From: Phlebiopsis flavidoalba
Taxonomy: Eukaryota > Basidiomycota > Agaricomycetes > Polyporales > Phanerochaetaceae
Direction of reading: 5' to 3'
NCBI GenBank assembly: GCA_035772785.1
Contig: JAOCPU010000038.1
Location: 248,001-312,000, forward strand
DNA length: 64,000 nucleotides
The position numbers and the translations under genes are program-made. The notes beneath the pieces were generated by a model. It was given only the letters and a program-made list of their open reading frames with translations. It was not told the origin of the DNA and searched no databases. Numbering within the stretch: position 1 is the first letter of the stretch; every line of letters begins with the position of its first letter. This document shows positions 41,486 through 54,343 of the stretch, in pieces.

Positions 41486-43675
41486 ATGGCCTCCGAAAAT
41501 CACAACGATCCCTTGAACCAATATGCCTCCAACATACTCAGCGACTACCATCGCTCGCTCCCGAATCAAGGTATCAGGATGCCTGAACCCGGCCCACAGA
41601 TACCTCCTTCCGTGGGCGACCAGCCTATCCTTCCCATCCCGAAAGAAGCACCCAAAGTCGGGATCATCGGACCCGGTGGCATCGGCGGGCTGTACGCTGC
41701 CATGCTTCTCCAAGAGCAAACGGCGTCCCGTACGAGATCCTTGAGGCCCTCTCCTCGTCTTGGAGGGCGTCTGTACACCCAAAGATGGGCGAAAGACCAA
41801 ACGATTACTACGTGAGTCTGTTGACTTTGTTCCTTCTATGGATATTGAGGCTGAGAGTATACGTCTAGGACGTTGGTGCGATGCGCTTTTCCGGACACTG
41901 AGGTCATGAAGCCTGTGTTCAGTCTTTTTACGAAGAGTTGGGTTGAAACTCGGAGAGTACTACTTCAAGGACAAGCTCGCGAACTCGGCACTATTATACA
42001 ACAGCAATCAACAGGCAACGCACGAACTCAGACGACCCCATCACGCCAGAGGACTTTGCAAAGATCACGGGTGTACCTTCGCTTCCGTGGGGAAAGCTCG
42101 GCTGGAAGAAGAACGTCGACAACGTCCGTCGAGCCCTTTTCGCAGCGTCCCCTCGTCGAAGACTTCAACACGGGCGGCAAGGAGGGCTGGGAGCTCATGA
42201 TGGAAGTACGACCAGTACTCGATGAAGGCCTACATGGCTGGCACCGCAGCGACACCCACGGCCTTACCTCGACAAGGAGGCCTCATACCGTACCGATGAA
42301 CGTAACCGTCAACTGGTGCGAGACGTTCGACAAGTCCAGCGGCTGGTATGACCGCGGAATCAAAACAGACCGAGACTGTGCTCGAGGCTCTGGCCTTCTC
42401 GTGGGACGGGGAGCCCAATCGACTGGAAGTACATCGTGTATGCTGTCTCGTTGATTCGTCTTTTCTTCACTAATCAGTGCGTAGCGGGAGGATCGTCCCA
42501 GCTTTGCCATCCAGCTTGACCAGTACATGTCCAAGCGACCCGGCTACACCCGCCCCTTCTTCACACCACCGCGTCCACGGGCATCAGCACCGTCCTCAAG
42601 AATGGCGAAATTCCCACCGGCCCCATCTCACATGGTCGTTGAGGCCGCGAAATGCTTTGCCTGCCCACCGACGCGCACGGGCGACGACCCACCTGCCGCC
42701 AGTCGAGTCCTGTCGCGGTGTCCCTGGCAGACGGAAGCACCCGGTACTACTCGCATGTTATCACGACGACGACGCTGACGTGTCCTGCGGACGATGAACC
42801 TGTCCGGCGCGCGGCTATCGACTGGCAGCAGAAGGAGGCGATACGCATGCTGCAGTACGGCCCGTCGACCAAGATCGGCGTACAGCTTCCGCCGGCGCTG
42901 GTGGAGGACGACAAGTGGATGAAGGCCGCGGGCGCGTACGGTGCCATTATCGGTGGGCAGTCGTACACGGACAACATGGCGCGCACGGTCGTGTACCCGT
43001 CTTATGGCGTCGGCGAGCCCGAGAGCGGCGCGACGATGATTGTCAGCTACGCGTGGACGAACGACGCGCTTGCGCTTTTCTGCGCTCATGGCCCCGGAGG
43101 ATAGGTCAGCGCTCAAGCAACGCATCCTCCAGGACCTCGTTGAAGTTCACAAGTTCAACCCTAAGGCGGCCAAGGAGCTCGAGGAGATGTGGGAGGATAT
43201 GCATCCGTTCAGCTGGACGAACAACCCGTACACGATGGGTAAGCATCTTGCGTCTCCAAACATTTCAATGTTGAGACCCGTTTTTCGCAGGAGCCTTCGC
43301 CTTCTTTGGTCCAGGCGACTTCAAGAAGCTCTACCCGGCTGTGACACGCCCCGCCGCGGGGGGCCGCCTCCACATTTGCCGGTGAAGTCTGCAGCGTCCG
43401 CCACGCGTACGTACCCCGCTCTTGACCCTGTAGTCCACCTTTTCACCATATGCACACAGATGGGTTCTCGGCGCGCTTGAAGCGTCAAAACCGTGCCGTA
43501 GGCGAGATCCTGCAGATCAGCTATCCGTCAAAGAAGGCGGAACGCGTACGAGAAGACGTACGGGCTTCCCGAGGGCTTGACGCCGCAGCTGCTTGAATTG
43601 CAGCGCAGGCTGGGGCTGTCCACGGCTGTAGGCGAATTTCCACCCGAGGGTGCGTTTTTTGAACGCGGTAGGTGA
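41486..43675 (+). CDS. FAD-dependent L-amino-acid oxidase / flavin amine oxidase (copy 1)
   Basis: MASENHNDPLNQYASNILSD opens the protein. The dinucleotide-binding motif is VGIIGPGGIGGLYAAMLL (41659-41712), followed by SPRLGGR. Next is MDEG-type helix sequence and NWCETFDKSSGWYDR (about 42311-42355). IRMLQYGPSTKIGVQLPPAL (42842-42901), then AGAYGAIIGGQSYTDNMART (42930-42990), YAWTNDALAL and the C-terminal GGRL region (about 43360) follow. The stop is at 43675 after EFPPEGAFFERGR. The enzyme oxidises L-amino acids to keto acids with release of ammonia and hydrogen peroxide; related agaric enzymes mineralise amino-acid nitrogen. No signal peptide is evident. Paired small indels, for example before and after the segment preceding SPRLGGR, disturb the frame. 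Introns include one near 42436. Confidence 0.82.
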
Positions 43676-44105
43676 GTCGTAGGGTGTACGTTTGATATGA
43701 AAGTGCTACTTCGTTTCGATTGTAAAAATGGAATGACAGCCTTGCGCTGAATAGTGCTGTCGTGCATACACTGGACCAACATATTGCAGTATGCAAGACG
43801 CCGCGACCCCTAGTGACGAGCTCCAATGCTAGAACAAGAACGCGTCGCGGGGCATCGTGAAGGTGCTTGTTATCGACGATATACTTTGAGACTTCGTAGG
43901 ACTCATTATACATGATCCACCCTCTCCCCTTCTCGACGCGAAGTCGCGACTACTTTCCAAGTCACTACATAAGCTGAGAAGATTGAACGCTGACATGTCC
44001 AACGTCTGACAAACGACAGTTCTAGAGTCTGACTATACAATTTGAGACTATGAGGACACATGTGACACGGTACTAGTACGGTTATCTCTGTAATTCATGC
44101 GACAT

Positions 44106-45545
44106 TCATCTGACACTGGCCTCATTCAATACACGTACGACGAGTTTCCCAGCGTCGCTCATGAAAGGCATCTCTTCTCGCACCAGCTTTTCGTAAATAT
44201 CTGCCTCGCCATCGGGTTCGGGTTCGGCAAGAAGATGGAGCCTTACCATAAAAATCTGTAGAGTATCAAGTCCAAAACCCCTGGCTATGCGGTCGAGATC
44301 TTTGAAAGAAACAAGACCATGGCCGGGGTTTAGGAGCCCCGGTTTGAGGGGGGAGCTCAACTTCACCCACTGCTCCAAGGCGAGACCAAACGACGAGCCC
44401 TGTTTTTGGCTTAAGATAGAAACTGAGCGTGTGTGAACTATCTGTTCGGCCGGAATATCGCTCATCGAGGAACCGTTCGCCCCGCCCCGATGAGATGCGA
44501 AGTGTATCATAACGGAAGTCCCTTCGAGCTTTTTTCAGTATTACAAGCTTAGTATGAGATCCGGTTTCATATGTCAAGCGGGACACAAAGACTCACCTTT
44601 GCGGAACTCGAATTTGTGTACGCTTTTTCCCTCGCCCCACATTCGAAAGGAACAAGCAGTCGAAGCAGGGACACCTGTCGCTCACATATTCCACTGCCTC
44701 CGTAACATGGGGAAGCACACTTTGGCTGATGTAGAGCTTGTCGGGTCTAAGCGTGGACCCAGGAGCGGGTTGGCGTGTGATGAGGGAGGAGCATGATAAA
44801 CGGCCAGGTCTGAAGGCAAGAAAATACCACGACCCGATAAGGACCCCAATGAGCGGGACGTATTGGGAGTAAACCTGCGTGCGCGAGAGTGTCACGCCAG
44901 CGGAGGGATTTGCACACGATCCAGTGGCATTCGAATGAGCGAAGGGTAGAGAGTAGCATCGAAAAAGTATTAAACACTTGTCCGGTAAGATGGAATCCGA
45001 CCCCCACGCATGCTTCGAGTAAGAGTAGGTGGTGGTAGCGTCCTTGGTAGCCCATGGTATATGCTCCGACACGGGATAGATCGGTATTCGGACAGGTTCT
45101 CGTTCTCCGGGACCTGCACAAAAGATTGTCTTGAGACCTGGTAGGCTTGATCTCGGAATGAAGTGCAAAATCCAGTGTAGCCAGGGTTCCGCTGGCATTT
45201 TCCGCAGATCGATTGAACGTGAGGGAAATTGATTTTATACAGTGACCGAGATTAGGAGTTACGACGTTCGATTTCACGAATGAAAGGAAAACAAGGGCGC
45301 TTTGACGTGAGCGAAGGGGGGCATGACAGAGCTGTATAGGTCGCGTTTTGAGGGCCCAGTAACGACCAGACAAGGGCACAAGACGACAGCCGTGCCAGGT
45401 CTTCGTATTCGTAATACCAGTCCTCCGGCTTATAGTCCTTGGTCCGAGGATACAAAAACGTGAGGACGTGACTAAGAATCTCAGGAGGAATGGATTGTCC
45501 CTTTGATGACGCCGAAGACACCTCTCTAAGAGCCCAAGAGAACAT
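44106..45545 (-). CDS. F-box-like protein (copy 2)
   Basis: The ATG at 45545 leads to the F-box-like segment IPPEILSHVLTFLYP (about 45450-45495), then WYYEYEDLARLSSCALV (45370-45425). LDFALHSEIKPTR, WLHWILHFIPRSSLPGLKTI (about 45120-45190) and a C-terminal block with LEQWVKLSSPLKPG and LDRIARGFGLDTLQIFMVRL (about 44245-44390) follow. The same order occurs in copies 1 and 3. It is a probable adaptor for an SCF ubiquitin ligase, with the C-terminal half for target binding; substrate unknown. It is convergent with LAAO copy 1. At least one intron and a few indels lie between the parts. Confidence 0.65.
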
Positions 45546-46612
45546 GTATGAGAAATGTTTGAATCCTATAAGCTGGCGAGCTTACGTTTCACTCGGGGGA
45601 GTATCAACCTGGTTGGCCAGCTCCACGCCACAGTCACCCACTGAGTTTTGTATCTTGCGTTTCAGCGAGTCGTCCGACATCGTCGACTGGCATAGAGTCC
45701 TCTGCCTTCATTGTTCAATGTTGCAGACCTGAAGATATAGCACGTATGATGTGAGCTTAAGACCATAAGCGAAGAGAGTGAGCGCACTGGTAGGGATTGT
45801 TTACAATGCTCTTCACGGGCCAGAGGACAATCATCCATAGACCGAAGATACGATATATATACATATGCCGCCGCATATCGGGAACCGGGCAGCCAATGCA
45901 TTGCGATCCTGGCCATGATAGCAGATGAGGCGGTTCAAATCCAGTACAGACTGCTCACACGAATGTTAATAGATAATCGATATCATTCATTGACGACCAC
46001 ATACCCGGGACTGCTGACACGGACCGTGTGGTCCCCGTGCCCAGAGTTGGAAGCGAAGATCGCATAGCCCTGAAAACATTGCGCGAAAGAAGCAACCCAC
46101 AGCCACTTGGATGGTTCGAACCTCGCGGCCATGAGGCGACCACGAACCGGGACCTGCGTGATAGATTGAGTCCTGGCCGAGTTCCAGTCAGAGTCGCTGA
46201 CCTACTGAGAGCGATGTGAAGGATAACTTACTCGGTTAGGCGCGGTGTCGAGGTTTCACGTTGGCGTATCAAGATTATCACTCGTCGGGATGCTGAAGTT
46301 CCGGACTTCCTAAGTTTCGCGTGGATGTCAGCGTACATGTGACTGATCATGTTTCACCATCTGGATGCAGGATGCCGAATGAAGTCGGTATCACTATCTG
46401 TCGGGGAGAGCTCACAGTTGAACGTCGTGTCGGAGTATTGCTATATATATTGGGATTCTAGAGCTGATTTGAGCCCTACTTTTCCCATACCCACCAAGGC
46501 TTCGAAAAACGACCCTATCATTTAACCGCTACTCCCAAACGTGCAAAAGGATGACTAAACCACGCAAAGAAGCATGGGCAATGAGTATTACGCGGTTCTT
46601 GGTAGTTCACGA
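45546..46612. other. Intergenic, no gene recognised
   Basis: Upstream of F-box copy 2 and downstream of AKR copy 2. Only short frames are present. A TA-rich run lies at 46440-46450. Confidence 0.45.
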
Positions 46613-48044
46613 TCAAAGAGAGGGCACCAGTCCGCCGTGGGCCATAGGCCACCCGAGCTGCTTGTACGACCAGCCAAACACGGTACCGTCGGTGGCGTGG
46701 TAGGGTAGGAGCGAGCGGTGCATGTTCGGCTTCTTGTGGATCGCCCCAACGATATCCATCTCTTCGGCAGAGAGCTCAATAGGCTAGATGTACGATTCTC
46801 AGCGTATCGCGTGTGGTGATACAGGAACAATACGGACCGTTTTGTTCGACTTCATGCGATCGATGTTGGCGCTCTTGACGATAGGCACGATGCGGCGCCC
46901 GACGAGCCAGCTGATTACGACCTGCGACCTGCGGGCGAGGCATCGTGTGCCTTCGCAATAGCTGCAAATTCGGGGTCCTCAAAGAACAGCGCATTGCCTT
47001 GTCCTGTCGATGACGAATGAAATCTGAGTGGGTCTTTAAGGGTAGGAAAGCGGATGACTTACCGAGCGGCGAGTACGCGGAGAGAATGATGCCTTTCTCC
47101 TGGCAGAAGGTCTGGAGCTCAAACTGGGGCAGGCAGGGGTGGATTTCGACTTGGTTGACTGCGGGCACAACGGTGGCGTGCGAAAGGAGGATCTCGAGGT
47201 TTGTAACGGAGAAGTTGGATACACCGATCGCGCGAACTTTGCCTGGATGTCATGTGAGCGAGAGGTAGCCTAGGTAAAAGGAAAGGGGGGGCGGACCGCT
47301 TGCAAGGAGCGCTTCCATATCCTTCCAGACGGTGACAAAGTTCGGGTCGGCATCGAAGGGGCGAGGTTTACCTGGTACCGATGATCAATCGGAGAAGACA
47401 ATATCGAGTAGATTGGGGTACCGTCTTGGTCCATGTTCTGAGGCCAGTGCATGAGGTACAAATCGATGTATTCGATGTTGAGACTCTTGAACGAATCCTC
47501 GAACGCGGCATGCACGCGGTGTGCGTTGGTGAGCCTAGTAGACAGCAAAATGAATCAGCGTTCCTCGCTTCAAAGATGCTAGACGTACCATAGCTTTGTG
47601 GTGACGAATATCTCGCTACGAGGGATGCCAGACTCGCGAACAGCTTGCCCTACAAGCTCCTCATTGCCTATTATGATTGCTGTTGTAGCGCGAATGCTAT
47701 GTTTGAGTGGAGGCACGTACTGTAACCTGCGGCCTATTGACGCGTCTGTCAGAAGATCTCTAGCGACATAAGGGTTGAAGCTCACAGTGTCAATGTGACG
47801 ATAGCCGACCTATAGACGCGTGGTGAATTGGTGACCACATCGTACTCAAGAACGTACGTACCTTGAGCGCGTTTTTGCACATCTCGAGCGCGACATCTTT
47901 GCCGCCGTCCACGCCGAGCCAGCATCTGATTCTTTCGGTAAGCCTATCATTTCACCAGCCATAAAACAAAGAGCGCACCCTTTGCCAATTCCTGGAATGC
48001 TCGCGCCGGTGTTGAGTGTGAAAGATTGGAACGTCGCTGGACAT
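46613..48044 (-). CDS. Aldo-keto reductase (copy 2)
   Basis: The start at 48044 is preferred: it leads, after one extra base, into [19 protein letters not shown], and it lies 55-62 bases from a TATA box. The next in-frame ATG at 48088 would touch that box. Further motifs are [20 protein letters not shown] (47440-47500) with the catalytic His, [20 protein letters not shown] (47100-47168) and [12 protein letters not shown]. The C-terminus has [11 protein letters not shown] and a tail [11 protein letters not shown] with its stop at 46613. It is an NADPH-dependent carbonyl reductase, cytosolic. It is divergent to LAAO copy 2. Several introns (for example 47363-47425) and indels are present. Confidence 0.82.
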
Positions 48045-48098
48045 CCTTGGTGAGCTTTCAAGAGGCGGTGTAGGCTACGGGCTTGCATGAGCGTTGCT

Positions 48099-48106
48099 TT
48101 ATATAT
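48099..48106 (-). promoter_or_regulatory. TATA box of AKR copy 2
   Basis: TATATAAA on the minus strand, 55-62 bases from the ATG at 48044. Confidence 0.6.
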
Positions 48107-49310
48107 CTTCGCATGCCTCTAATCGCGCCTCAAATCAGTGATGATAGGAGACGACAGTGTGGACACAGGATTCACAATCAATATTATGCGCGGCCCGTAG
48201 TCGCGTAGGTCGGTGCTGACGATATGCTGCGACTTCATACATTTAGATATTTACTTCAAAACGGGTTTATTTGTATTTTTGACGTTGAATGTACTGTACG
48301 CAATAGCGTCCCTGACGGCAGTGGTCCTGCGGTGTGTTCTGAGCGAGTCGAAATCATGGGGGATGCACAGAAAGTGAGTGCCGGCACCCGGTTCCAGAAA
48401 AGGATAAAGGCGCGCTATCAGGACAATCCGGAAAACTCCGAGGGCAATAAAAGCGGAGAAAATCCACGTGCGCCGCCCCTTCGCTCAGACAAAACCTTTG
48501 GTGAGTACTATCGAGCTGGTCCGGTCTTCCACCGTGTTGTTGGCTCAGATTTAGGGCCGAGAGTGCAATAAACTGGTTTTTTTTAGCATACGTATCGGGG
48601 TCGGGGGTCTTCAGTAGGAGAACCCGACACAAGCCACCCGGCGAATTGGACAAGTGCAAAACGTATTGCTATGATACATGAAACACCCGATCCCTTGCGA
48701 GTAGGAGTCAGATTTTTTTGTTTTATTCTAAGAGCATCATCGGTGCGATGTCGCAGTTTATAATCAGCTGACAATGCGCCTAGGAGGGTGCGATTTGTGC
48801 CGATCTTCTCCCTGACCTCTTTCCTTCACGGAGGCACGTCTCCGTGGACTGGGATTTGCATGAAAAGTATCACAGGTAGGTAGACTGCCCTCTGTAGCGT
48901 CCAATGGGGGCGCTTGTCTAGCTCACAGGAGGGGTGTGGGAACAGACCCCGTTTCACGTAAAGTTGCATTCTATCATATGATGAACGCTGACTGCCTCCA
49001 TGTTGCAGATAGCCTCATGACAATCGTCCATGGTTGTTCCTCCGTCCCCGCTCGGACTTCGTATACATTAGCGTCTTGAGCTCTCGGGATTCGGGTCCTC
49101 TGGGCCGCCAGAGTGGCTAACCGCTGCGCTTGACGCTCTTCCCATCTTTTCATTTTCAAAAACCGTGCGTTGAGTAACGCTCACTGGAATGTTTATGGTG
49201 CTTTAACCCTGTCAGGCTGAGTACTCGACTATTGCAGATCCGCGGCGCTCTTAGCTGGGGCGATCACCTTTCGTTGAGCCGAGCCGACCAAGACCGCGCC
49301 TTCCTGCGAG
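48107..49310. other. Divergent intergenic region between AKR copy 2 and LAAO copy 2
   Basis: One 115-residue plus frame at 48224-48571 (a shorter start at 48354 gives MGDAQKVSAG) has no recognised family. The rest has short frames. It is the counterpart of 40.4-41.4 kb. Confidence 0.4.
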
Positions 49311-49318
49311 TATATATT
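49311..49318 (+). promoter_or_regulatory. TATA box of LAAO copy 2
   Basis: TATATATT about 70-77 bases before the ATG at 49388. Confidence 0.55.
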
Positions 49319-49387
49319 TGTGCTTTCCAGAGGTCAGAGGCCAGAACCTGTATCGAGCACCTCCACGGAGAGCACTACAACATACTC

Positions 49388-51600
49388 ATGGCATCCGACA
49401 TTAACAGATAACCGAGACGACCCGTTGAACAACTACGGTCGCAACATCATCAGAGACAATCATGCTCAAATCGACAGGGACTATGGGATCATACTTGGGT
49501 CACTCGAAGCGCAAACACGTTCTGCCCCGCAAGGGCCCGAGCCGCCGCTCAAGGTACCTCCACACGGCCGGGAAAGTCGGAATTATTGGTGGCTGGGATC
49601 GGCGGTTTGTATGCCGCCATGCTGCTGCAGCACCGAGGCATCCCTTACGAAATCTTGGAGGCATCCCCTCGTCTTGGAGGTCGGCTTCACACCCATAAGA
49701 TGGGTGACCGACCGAACGATTATTTCGTGAGCTATCGTTGCGCGTTCCTTCTTTGAACACTACTGATTGTACTGTATCTTAGGATCTCGGCGCGATGCGT
49801 TTCCCCGACACCCCCATCATGAAACCGCTCTTCGACCTCTTCGACAGGATCGGCTTGAACCGCGGCGAATTCCTCTTCACAGACAAAGAAAGCAACTCCA
49901 CACTGCTCTACAACGATGTCAACAAACGGCGCGGAAAGGACCCCGTCACTCCCCAAGACTTCGAGATCACAGGCGTCCCTAGCAAGCCCTGGGGAGAGCT
50001 AGGCTGGCAGGAGAACGTGGACAACGTCATACAGGCCTTTTCGCGCAGGAGCTGATCCAAGATGTCCGCACTGGCGAGAGGAAGGGGGTGGAAGATGATG
50101 ATGGAGTACGACCAATACTCAATGAAGGCTTACATGGCGGGAAACCGCTCAGCGACGTCAGGCCGGATTTTGGACAAGAAAGGCTTGATGCCCTACCCGC
50201 TGATCGTCGTCAACTGGTGCGAGACATTTGACTCGTCGAGTGGTTCCTACGACAGGGCATTGTCGGAGAACGTGGCTCGATATAGGTCGGATTAGCTCTG
50301 GCCTTTTCCTGGGACGGCACGGCATGAGCCCGATCAATTGGAACTACATAGTGTATGTTTCATTTCTACCATGCATAATTCTATATGCTGACACTCTACG
50401 ATTGATAGTGGCGGATCCTCTCAGCTCGCTCTCAAGCTAGACGAGTATATGTCCAAGAGATCTGGATACGTCCGCCCATTCTTCAACACTCGCGTCACGG
50501 GAATCAGCTGCGTTTTCGGAGGACGACATGCCTACGCCTTTTACCGGACCCGTTTCCCATCCCGTCGAAGCAGCGAAGGCCCGCACATCCCCTAGACCCC
50601 AGCCCAGGGGGGAAACACACCTGCCCCCAACCGGCTGCGTAGCCGTGCACCTCGCCGACGGGCGCACCAAGCATTATTCCCCACGTCATCACCACGACCA
50701 CCTTCCCTTGCCTGCGCACGATGAAAATCTCACGGGCGCACGCCTCGACTGGGAGCAGAAGCAGGCAATCCGCTCGCTGCAGTACGGTCCCTCGACCAAG
50801 ATCGGCGTGTGCTTCTGCCGCCGCTGGTGGGAGGACGACAAGTGGATGAAGGCCGCGGGCGCGTACGGTGCCATCTTCGGCGGGCAGTCGTACACGGACA
50901 CGATGTCCCGCACGGTTGTGTACCCGTCGTACGGCGCCGGCGAGCCCGAGAAACGGCGCGACGATTATTGTCAGCTATGCGTGGACCAACGACGCGCTGG
51001 CGTTGACTGGGCTCATGGGCTTGGAGACGCGGGACGTGCTGCGGCAGCGTGTCCTGCAGGATCTCGTAGAAATTCATCGGCTCAATCCTCGCGCTGCTGC
51101 CGAACTGGAAGAGCTCTGGGAGGATATGTACCGTTTAGTTGGACAAACAATCCTTATACAATGGGTAAGCGGTACAGGTTGATTCTAAAATGTATTTTAG
51201 TAGTAAATCACTTATCCTCTTGATGCCTAGGTGCCTTTGCTCAATTTGGTCCTGGAGAGTTCAAGAAGATGTACCCCGCAGTTACCAGACCTGCAGCCGG
51301 CGGACGACTCCACTTTGCAGGAGAAGTCTGCAGCGTCCGTCACGCGTGAGTCTCCGATTAATTCATATACTCACGTCTGCTCACTGAACGTTTACAGCTG
51401 GGTCGTGGGTGCTCTTGAGGCCTCCAACCGGGCTGTCAATGCCATCTTGCGATGCAGCTATCCCGCTCAGACGGCGGTTGACCATGAGCAAGCAAGAATT
51501 CGGACTTCCTGAGGGATGGACGACAGAGCTGTTGGAAAAGCAGAGAAAGGTGGCAATGACTGGAGCTATCCCCGAATTTCCGCCGTCGCTGCGGGCATGA
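49388..51600 (+). CDS. FAD-dependent L-amino-acid oxidase / flavin amine oxidase (copy 2)
   Basis: Start MASD at 49388, then NRDDPLNNYGRNIIRDNHAQ. The FAD motif VGIIGG then GIGGLYAAMLLQ lies at 49580-49635 with one extra T inside. GIPYEILEASPRLGGRLHTH follows. The second exon opens with MRFPDTPIMKPLFDLFDRIG (49795-49854), then LFTDKESNSTLLYNDVNKRR and NWCETFDSSSGSYDRALSEN (about 50213-50272). After an intron near 50352 come SLQYGPSTKIGVCF, AGAYGAIFGGQSYTDTMSRT and NPYTMG. The C-terminal FAD-binding end is GGRLHFAGEVCSVRHAW (about 51298-51405), with the stop at 51600. It performs oxidative deamination of L-amino acids giving ammonia and hydrogen peroxide. It is the best preserved of the three copies. 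Confidence 0.85.
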
Positions 51601-51877
51601 GTCTGGATCGCACGACGGCCGTAGCCTCAGTTTATCTCATTCACGCATAGTCGCGATGTGCACGATAGCAAGGAATGTTTATGAACTAGTATCGCTCGCT
51701 GATGAGGCGTACACACTGGTGATATACTTAATGCGAACGGACCCAAGACCGCATCATCACGATCTCAACTACCACCCAAATGATCGCAATGTGGCGTTAC
51801 GTCAGCAAGTTCGATTGACTGTGATGGCTGGATACGTGGCTCGAAAAGCTCCGACCTACCCTTCAAATTCACTCACC

Positions 51878-52950
51878 ATGTCTGTCTTTAGCGTGGCCGA
51901 AACTGTTGCTCAGAGCTACCCAGATACCAGTCCTCTAGATCTTGGGGATCCTGTTCTGAATCTTTTGCCAGAAGAAGATCTCGAAGAGTTCCTCAGTGAA
52001 GACGTTAAACAAGCCGCGCTCAAGATTGCTCTCAAGACAGGATGCAACGTGTTCTCCACAATGAACCAGTCGAACCCTTTTACACCCCTCCACAGACGAC
52101 TCTTGCAAAGCGAGTTGCCGTATGAGGGCTATTCACGGCCTCCTGCCCCATTCAACGGCTGGTCCTGCCATTGTCGATTCGGCTCTTATGCCTCGTAGCA
52201 ACGGAGTCGTATGGGGTCACTGTAATTGCATATTCTGAAGAATGGGAGGACTCACGTCTGATCAAAGTGGTAAGCATCCATTTCCGTAAATTACTACGCC
52301 ACAATCACTCATTGTACTATCTAGTTTTTCGATAAACATCGACGTCAGAGAGTGATCTTCTGAACACGCCATTCGGTCGCGAGCGAGAAGCGTATGCACA
52401 TCTACACCATTATGGCGCATGCGCACAGAACGCAGTGCTATCGTGCTTCGGCTGGGCCGATGTGACTGGTCCGCTATTGCAAAAGCTATTTATATTGTCC
52501 AATTCAGCGCGAACTCTGATCAAGGACATGGCCACGGCTCGGGCACTCGTTCTTGAGCACGTTCCGCATGCCAAGAAGATATCCATGGAAAACTTGTCTC
52601 TCGAAGCCGCACACGGGTTTATGCAGGCCTTAGTCACGGTCCACACTTCATACGTCCACCGTGGTACACTTCGCCCGGGCGACATGAGGCTAGTTTGCTG
52701 ACCCGGATAGCATACATGCGTCGTGTGATCTGGACGAATTTTAGTCAAGCTACTTGCGCATCTAATGAGAATATTCGTAGACAAGACTTTTACGAGGAGC
52801 TCCGTGCTGGCTGGGATCTGCTGTTTTATCACATGGTACGTTTCACTTTCACGAGACATACATCAACGCCTTGAAAGTAACACCTCATTCAGCGGCCTGC
52901 AGCGCTGATCGGATACACAAGGCCCTTCGATGATTATGCGTGATGCTGGA
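51878..52950 (+). CDS. Protein-kinase-like protein (agaricomycete family), copy 1
   Basis: From MSVFSVAETVAQSYPDTS (51878) the frame continues with LGDPVLNLLPEEDLEEFLSE (51940-52000) and NQSNPFTPLHRRLLQSELP. After a gap with an intron near 52268-52322 comes FGREREAYAHLHHYGAC (52372-52422), then CFGWADVTG (about 52450). ALVLEHVPHAKKISMENLS (52540-52600) and VTVHTSYVHRG (52635-52665) follow. These are the counterparts of the kinase N-lobe helix, hinge and catalytic-loop region in a family common in agarics. The region beyond the HRG-like motif is broken. Whether it phosphorylates anything is unknown; the family often lacks some catalytic residues. It is tail-to-tail with copy 2. Confidence 0.55.
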
Positions 52951-53111
52951 AATGTATGATACTCGACTAATTCCACCACTCATGACTCTCTTATGAATAT
53001 CTCCGTTGACGCTTCAGATGCACTCGTAGAGGTAAAAAGTCTATCTGATAAATAAAACGCACTACGTTGGGCTGTGGCAAAGGCATTGTACAAACGTAGA
53101 GATATGAACGA

Positions 53112-54343
53112 TTATAGGGTGACCCTGATTTCAATAATCCGACCATCTGATGCGCTTGTTGGGAAGCTATGGGCATGTTGAACGAAACTAAAAACCATCT
53201 GGGTGGGAGTCAACTCACTAAAATCCCCAGAGATAGGACCAGCATTGCTAATCTCAAAGTATAACCCTCGCGCATTGAAGAAGTATGAACAAACGGGTGT
53301 GGCTGCACGATCAAAATCAATCCACACAACACTTCCGTCAGCCTCGTCAGAATGAGCACATTTCGATGTTTGATGTCCGAATGTATCACACGAAGGCCGC
53401 ATGGACCTCGTAGAGCGCCTCTTAAGACTCGGATCGGTCGGCGATTTCCTCGGTGATATTCTCATACGATATTGGTAGGTCTTTGTGCGTCTTCAATGAA
53501 CTCTATCAGTAAAGCGTTTGGGAGGTTCCCGGTTGACAACAGTCTCTGGAGTTGTCGGAGAGGTTATCGAGCTCTTGAATGCTCTTAACGTGGTTTTCGG
53601 CCAGCCGACACCACCACCCGTAACAGTCGGGGACGAAGCCCTTGCGACACACGCCGTAGTGAACTAAATGGGCGGTACGCATCGCGCTCGCTCTCAAAGA
53701 GTCTGGCGTAGTCGATCCCCTCCTGATCGAAACGACAATGCGGGGGGTAATTCGGAAACTAGGCACAAGATTGAGTCGATTTTGCGAGCTATGGGCTGTA
53801 AGAGAAATCGTACCGCTTTCAAAAGCATGAGCTTTCCATCAACCTTGACCTTGAATATAGGTGTGTTCCCCTTAGGATCTGATCTCCTCCAGGAACTTGA
53901 CATCGGTAGACAACGTCGTTTCTGGGAGGGGAGGCGTGTCCTGATACGCAGAAATCCACCGTTCCGGGATGAAATCACAGTACTCCGGACGACCATAGAA
54001 TGAAGGGATTCGTGCCATACATGCGGCAAAATATATTGACGCTTTCTGCGTCAGCCACAGCCCATGCGGCGTCGCGCAGCTCTGGCGTGTCGTGTTCGGT
54101 GCAGCTCTTCGGAGTAAGATTGGGAATTGGAGGGTCAGCTGTGAAGGGATTCTCCTGTGGATAGTTCAGGAAAATATCGAGGCCTTTGGGGTTGAACAGC
54201 TTCTGTTTAGGTGGTTCAGATGTCATGGAGAAGCGAGCAGAGAACTGTGGCAACGTAGCGAACTGCAACTCGCGAGTCGCGACTTCAAACTTAACACGTG
54301 ACGTCATGTTGGACGCATGAGCCTCGCGTGCCGATTTTCGCAT
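53112..54343 (-). CDS. Protein-kinase-like protein (agaricomycete family), copy 2
   Basis: The N-terminal part from 54343 contains FNPKGLDIFLNYPQENPFTA and TPELRDAAWAVADAESVNIF (about 54045-54195). Next are the ATP-pocket strand IFKVKVDGKLMLLKAVRF with the conserved Lys (about 53810-53865), a hinge block FVPDCYGWWCRL (about 53595-53640) and NALLIEFIEDAQRP (53470-53515). The Asp-containing metal-site motif DGSVVWIDFDRAATP lies at 53280-53330, in place of a DFG motif. The order matches copies 1 and 3. Indels lie between the blocks. Related agaric genes are annotated only as kinase-like; the role is unknown. Confidence 0.65.
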
